From NCBI RefSeq assembly GCF_009834125.1, contig NZ_CP047146.1, positions 7,410,501-7,474,500 on the forward strand: a stretch of DNA of 64,000 bases. The letters are read 5' to 3'. Numbering within the stretch: the first letter of the stretch is position 1; each line of letters begins with the position of its first letter. Shown one piece after another: positions 58,268-64,000 of this stretch. This DNA is from Streptomyces sp. GS7. Its GTDB lineage: Bacteria > Actinomycetota > Actinomycetes > Streptomycetales > Streptomycetaceae. The notes under the pieces were generated by a model. It worked only from the letters and a program-made list of their open reading frames with translations. It did not search any database and was not told the origin of the DNA. Made by a program: the position numbers and the translations under genes.

Positions 58268-59902
58268 GTGACCCCCCGCATATCCCGTAAGACCCGTGTG
58301 GCCGGTACCGCCTTCGCGGCGGCGGCCCTGCTCGCCGCCGGCATCACCGCCGGTACCGCCGGAGCCTCCCCCGCCCCCACCGCCTCCGCCCAGGGCGGCT
58401 CCCCGCTCAAGCTGAGCGGCTCGCACCGCGCGGAACTGCTCCGCGACGCCGGTGCCGCCCGCGCGCAGACCGCGAAGGCGCTCGGCCTCGGCTCCCAGGA
58501 GCAGCTGGTCGCCAGGGACGTCATCAAGGACGCCGACGGCACCACGCACACCCGCTACGACCGCACCTACGCCGGACTGCCGGTGCTGGGCGGCGACTTG
58601 GTGGTGCACACCGCCAAGGGCGGCGCGATCAAGAGCACCACCAAGGCGGCGAAGTCCGCCATCGCGGTGCCCTCCACCACGGCGAAGATCGCCCCCAAGG
58701 CGGCCGCGCTGGCCGCCGAGTCGACCGCCACCAAGACCATCGGCGCCAAGAAGGCCGACGCGCAGACGCCGCGCAAGGTGATCTGGGCCGCCAAGGGCAC
58801 CCCGGTGCTGGCGTACGAGACCGTGGTCGGCGGCCTCCAGAAGGACGGCACCCCCAACGAGCTGCACGTCATCACCGACGCGAACACCGGCAAGAAGCTC
58901 TTCCAGTACCAGGGCATCGAGAACGGCGTCGGCAACAGCGAGTACGCCGGCAAGGTCGACGTCGCCAGCAAGAAGGGCGGCAACGGCTACGAGCTGACCG
59001 ACGACAGCCGCGGCGGCCACCAGACGTTCGACCTCGGCGGCAGCGAGAGCGGCAACGGCAAGCTCTTCACCAACTCCACCGACACGTGGGGCGACGGCAA
59101 GCCGGAGAACCCGCAGACCGCCGCCGTCGACGCCGCCTACGGCGCCCAGGAGACCTGGGACTACTACAAGAACGTGCACGGCCGCAGCGGCATCAAGGGC
59201 GACGGCAAGGGCGCGACCTCCCGCGTCCACTACGGCCAGAACTACGTCAACGCCTTCTGGGACGACGGCTGCTTCTGCATGACGTACGGCGACGGCCAGG
59301 GCAACAAGAAGCCGCTGACCGCGCTGGACGTGGCCGGCCACGAGATGTCGCACGGCGTCACCGCGGCCACCGCGAAGCTGGAGTACAGCGGCGAGTCCGG
59401 CGGCCTGAACGAGGCCACCTCGGACATCTTCGGCGCCTCCGTCGCGTTCTACGCCAAGAACCCCGCCGAGCCGGGCAGCTACTTCATCGGCAAGAAGATC
59501 GACATCAACGGCGACGGCAAGCCGCTGCGCTACATGGACAAGCCCAGCAAGGACGGCCAGTCGCTGGACAACTGGAGCGCCGACGCCGGCAACGTCGACG
59601 TCCACTACTCCTCCGGCATCGCCAACCACTTCTTCTACCTGCTGTCCGAGGGCAGCGGCCCGAAGGACGCCAACGGCGACCACTACGACAGCCCGACCGC
59701 CGACGGCTCCAAGGTCACCGGCATCGGCCGGGACAAGGCCGAGAAGATCTGGTTCAAGGCGCTGACCGCCTACATGACCTCGACCACCGACTACAAGGCC
59801 GCCCGCGAGGCGACCGTCAAGGCCGCCACCGACCTCTACGGTGCGGACAGCGCCGAGGTCAAGGGCGTCGAGTCGGCCTGGACCGGCGTCAACGTCAAGT
59901 GA
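58268..59902 (+). CDS. Secreted M4 thermolysin-like protease (second paralog)
   Basis: 544 residues. Signal peptide (RISRKTRVAGTAFAAAALLAAGITAGTAGA), FTP/PepSY propeptide, and an M4 domain with HEMSH zinc motif and NEATSDIFG. It ends right after the catalytic domain (WTGVNVK), without the P domain of its neighbour. The two share long identical blocks such as FWDDGCFCMTYGDGQGN, so they are a tandem duplication. This copy is richer in Lys. GTG 58268 follows GAAGGAG. A 19-bp-stem terminator follows the stop. Confidence 0.95.
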   Translation: MTPRISRKTRVAGTAFAAAALLAAGITAGTAGASPAPTASAQGGSPLKLSGSHRAELLRDAGAARAQTAKALGLGSQEQLVARDVIKDADGTTHTRYDRTYAGLPVLGGDLVVHTAKGGAIKSTTKAAKSAIAVPSTTAKIAPKAAALAAESTATKTIGAKKADAQTPRKVIWAAKGTPVLAYETVVGGLQKDGTPNELHVITDANTGKKLFQYQGIENGVGNSEYAGKVDVASKKGGNGYELTDDSRGGHQTFDLGGSESGNGKLFTNSTDTWGDGKPENPQTAAVDAAYGAQETWDYYKNVHGRSGIKGDGKGATSRVHYGQNYVNAFWDDGCFCMTYGDGQGNKKPLTALDVAGHEMSHGVTAATAKLEYSGESGGLNEATSDIFGASVAFYAKNPAEPGSYFIGKKIDINGDGKPLRYMDKPSKDGQSLDNWSADAGNVDVHYSSGIANHFFYLLSEGSGPKDANGDHYDSPTADGSKVTGIGRDKAEKIWFKALTAYMTSTTDYKAAREATVKAATDLYGADSAEVKGVESAWTGVNVK

Positions 59903-60531
59903 GCCATCTGCTGACATAGCGTCAGGCAGACTCGCGCAACGGCTGATTGGGCACCCGCCCGATCGCGCACCGAGCGCACCGGGGTGCTCCCACCCCAGGA
60001 GCGGGGCGGTGTCCGGAAGTGTTCCGGGCACCGCCCCGCTCGCATGCCGCCGCCCCGCTACCGCCCGGTCCGCCGATATGGCCGATTCCACCCCCTGGTG
60101 CGCTCTTGTACGGACCCCGCCGCGGCGAGAGGCTGCGGTGGCGCGCCGACGGGCCCCGGCGCGGCACCGGACTTCCGCACACCGCAACTCCGCTGTGATC
60201 ACACCGAGTTGAGGAGGCGAACGCCGACCGTGGCAGCACCGAGCCACCGCCGCCCGCCAGGGCGCCGGGCCCTGCCCGCCGGATCGCGGGGCGTGAGCGG
60301 TTACGTATCAGTAGTTCACGTTCCGGCTGATTTCCCGGCCACCCCGCACGGGAAGGCTCACCGGGTACGCCGTTCCTCGCACACGATCCGCAGGACCCGA
60401 TCCGGTCCGCCGTGCCATCCGCCAGCAGAGTGAAAGCGGACAGGAGCGCCCATGCCCGCACCCCGTCCTCCTACCGTGGAGCGGATACAAAGGACAAAAC
60501 CCCGCAAAGCATCACAAGCCCAGGTGAGCCC
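59903..60531. other. Gene-free region upstream of glgE
   Basis: This 629-bp gap contains the terminator of the second M4 gene (60000-60040), a self-complementary TGTGATCACA (60194-60203) and the presumed glgE promoter, A-rich at 60485-60520. Open frames on both strands here show no coding character. I see no RNA gene. Confidence 0.5.
60000..60040 (+). terminator. Terminator after M4 protease 2
   Basis: Nineteen-base arms (AGCGGGGCGGTG... and its complement, one G-T pair) close a three-base loop about 100 bp after the stop. One of the strongest hairpins in the window. Confidence 0.9.
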
Positions 60532-62531
60532 ATGATCGGTCGCATCCCTGTTCTGGACATCCGCCCGCAGATCGACTGCGGCCGTCGCCCGGCGAAGGCG
60601 GTGGTGGACGAGACCTTCGAGGTCTCGGCCACCGTCTTCCGCGAAGGACACGACGCAGTCGCCGCGAACGTGGTGCTGCGCAACCCCGCGGGCCGCTGCG
60701 GCCCCTGGACCCCGATGCGGGAGCGGGCACCGGGCACCGACCGGTGGACGGCCGAGGTCACGCCGGGGATCGAGGGGCGCTGGACGTTCACCGTGGAGGC
60801 GTGGTCCGACCCGGTCGCCACCTGGCGCAAGCACGCCGCGGTCAAGATCCCGGCCGGTATCGACACCGAGCTGGTGCTCGCCGAGGGCGCCGAGCTGCAC
60901 GAACGGGCCGCCGCCGAGGTCCCCAAGAGCGACGGCCGGGAGTCCGTGCTCACCGCCGTCGACGCGCTGCGCGACACCGGCCGGCCGGCCGCCACCCGAC
61001 TCGCCGCCGCGCTCGCCCCGGAGGTCGTCGAGGCCCTGGACCGCCATCCGCTGCGCGAACTGCTCACCGTCTCACGCCCGATGCCGCTCGTCGTCGAGCG
61101 CCGCCGAGCCCTGTACGGCTCGTGGTACGAGCTCTTCCCGCGCTCCGAGGGCGCCGTCACCGGACCGGACGGCACCGCCGCGAGCGGCACCCTGCGGACC
61201 GCCGCCGAGCGGCTGCCGGCGGTCGCCGCGATGGGTTTCGACGTGGTCTACCTCCCGCCGGTCCACCCCATCGGCACGTCCTTCCGCAAGGGCCCCGACA
61301 ACGCGCTGTCCGCGGGCCCGGACGACGTCGGCTCCCCCTGGGCCATCGGCTCGCCGGCCGGCGGCCACGACGCGCTCCACCCCGAACTGGGCACCTTCGA
61401 GGACTTCGACCACTTCGTACGGACCGCCCGCGACCTGCGGATGGAGGTGGCGCTGGACTTCGCCCTCCAGTGCTCCCCCGACCACCCCTGGGTCACCCTG
61501 CACCCCCAGTGGTTCCACCACCGCTCCGACGGCTCCATCGCCTACGCGGAGAACCCGCCGAAGAAGTACCAGGACATCTACCCCATCGCCTTCGACGGCG
61601 ACTTCCGCGGGCTGGTCCGCGAGACCGAGCGGCTGCTGCGCTTCTGGATGGCCAAGGGCGTTCGGATCTTCCGGGTGGACAACCCGCACACCAAGCCGGT
61701 GGCGTTCTGGGAGAAGGTCATCAGCGACATCAACCGCACCGACCCGGACGTGCTGTTCCTGGCCGAGGCGTTCACCCGCCCCGCGATGCTGCACACCCTC
61801 GCCCAGATCGGCTTCCACCAGTCGTACACCTACTTCACCTGGCGCAACACCAAGCAGGAGCTGACCGAGTACCTCACCGAGCTGACCGGCGAGAGCGCCG
61901 GCTACCTGCGGCCCAACTTCTTCGTGAACACCCCCGACATCCTGCACGCCTACCTCCAGGAGGGCGGCCGGCCCGCCTTCGAGGTGCGCGCCGTGCTGGC
62001 CGCCACCCTCTCCCCGACGTGGGGCGTCTACGCGGGGTACGAGCTGTGCGAGGGGACCCCGCTGCGGCCCGGCAGCGAGGAGTACCTCGACTCGGAGAAG
62101 TACCAACTCAGGCCCCGCGACTGGGAGTCCGCGGCCCGCGAGGGGCGTACCATCGCCCCGCTCATCACCGCCCTCAACCGGGTCCGCCGCCGCCATCCCG
62201 CACTCCAGCAGCTGCGCAACCTGCACTTCCACCGCGTCGACGACGACGCCGTCATCGCCTACTCGAAACGCGAGGGGCACGGCGACGGAGCCGACACGGT
62301 GCTCACAGTGGTCAACCTCGACCCGCACCACACCCACGAGGCGACGGTGTCGTTGGACATGCCGGAACTCGGCCTCGGCCGGCACGATTCCTTCCCGGTG
62401 CGCGACGAGCTCACCGGCGACACCTACCACTGGGGCAGGGACAACTATGTGCGCCTGGAGCCGGGCAGTTCGCTCGCGCCCGCTCATGTGCTGTCACTGC
62501 GACCGTCCTCACCGATCGGAGGGTCACCCAA

Positions 62532-62535
<4 letters not shown>
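60532..62535 (+). CDS. glgE: GlgE alpha-1,4-glucan:maltose-1-phosphate maltosyltransferase
   Basis: 667 residues of GH13 subfamily 3. It elongates alpha-1,4-glucan with maltose from maltose 1-phosphate, outside the classical GlgA route. Visible are the N-terminal [19 protein letters not shown] domain (N plus S domains), then the barrel with [35 protein letters not shown] (nucleophile Asp) and LAEAFTRP (acid Glu). ATG 60532 has AGGTGAG upstream; earlier in-frame codons are non-coding in character. Its stop overlaps the treS TTG start (TTGA), so the two are coupled. Confidence 0.96.

Positions 62536-64000
<1,465 letters not shown>

Noticed and set aside
60194..60203. TGTGATCACA as a CRP-type site
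   Set aside because: The 6-bp spacer between the TGTGA and TCACA halves is missing, so it is not a CRP operator; a 10-bp palindrome alone is weak evidence.
58214..60247. Very long antisense frames opposite the M4 proteases (622 and 677 codons)
   Set aside because: They mirror the GC-rich third positions of real genes and contain only Val/Gly/Ala/Asp repeats.
59922..60461. 179-codon minus-strand frame upstream of glgE
   Set aside because: It crosses the strong M4 terminator and has no motif or ribosome-binding site.

Overview
The window looks like chromosomal DNA of a Streptomyces or a very close actinomycete. G+C is extreme (third codon positions almost always G or C). GTG starts and GTGA/ATGA gene overlaps are frequent. 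The gene content is typical of a streptomycete core: NAD-dependent LigA, the GlgE/TreS maltosyltransferase pathway, paired secreted M4 proteases, lipoprotein L,D-transpeptidases, a SpoIIAB/RsbW-like ATPase and a glycine-riboswitch gcv locus. I saw no rRNA, tRNA, insertion sequence, prophage or CRISPR array. All assignments come from reading the sequence and general family knowledge; no database search was run.

Layout. 1-7.2 kb: end of a membrane protein, ligA, a MetE-like methionine synthase, a DHA2 drug exporter behind a cluster of operator-like palindromes with its MarR regulator, an SDR and a LOG-type phosphoribohydrolase. 7.2-13 kb: NADP-type gdhA, a VC0807-like membrane protein, and the tRNA-thiolation pair mnmA / cysteine desulfurase separated by an opposing Tat-exported amidase. 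13.1-13.8 kb: a Phd-type antitoxin whose toxin has been destroyed and joined to a hydrolase remnant. 13.8-17 kb: double-hotdog thioesterase, TRIC-like channel, secreted M1 peptidase. 17-23.2 kb: complete peptide ABC importer in the unusual order C-A-B-D-F. 23.6-26.1 kb: two SseB-type proteins, one continuous with a P-loop kinase-like ATPase. 26.4-31.3 kb: tandem glycine riboswitch, gcvT, gcvH, glyA, sdaA, a route from glycine to serine to pyruvate.

31.5-38 kb: a cell-envelope block. Two PAP2 phosphatases and a DedA protein face a BlaI-type repressor and M56 protease across a double operator, followed by an OmpR/EnvZ-type two-component system. 38-45.9 kb: GT4 glycosyltransferase, GH25 lysozyme, nadE, a DsbA/CcdA thiol-redox operon with an anchored small protein, an anti-sigma-type ATPase and an enoyl-CoA hydratase. 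45.9-48.7 kb: two paralogous L,D-transpeptidases. 49-64 kb: glgX, a heterodimeric ABC exporter, two tandem M4 proteases, glgE and the start of treS.

The strongest candidates for overlooked biology are the BlaI/M56-DedA-PAP2 divergon with its double operator, whose 12-bp core reappears at the orphan antitoxin start; the kinase-SseB fusion; the palindrome array in front of the DHA2 exporter; a 20-bp-arm inverted repeat in the ldt/glgX divergent region; and a bipartite promoter-like motif shared by the two M4 protease genes.
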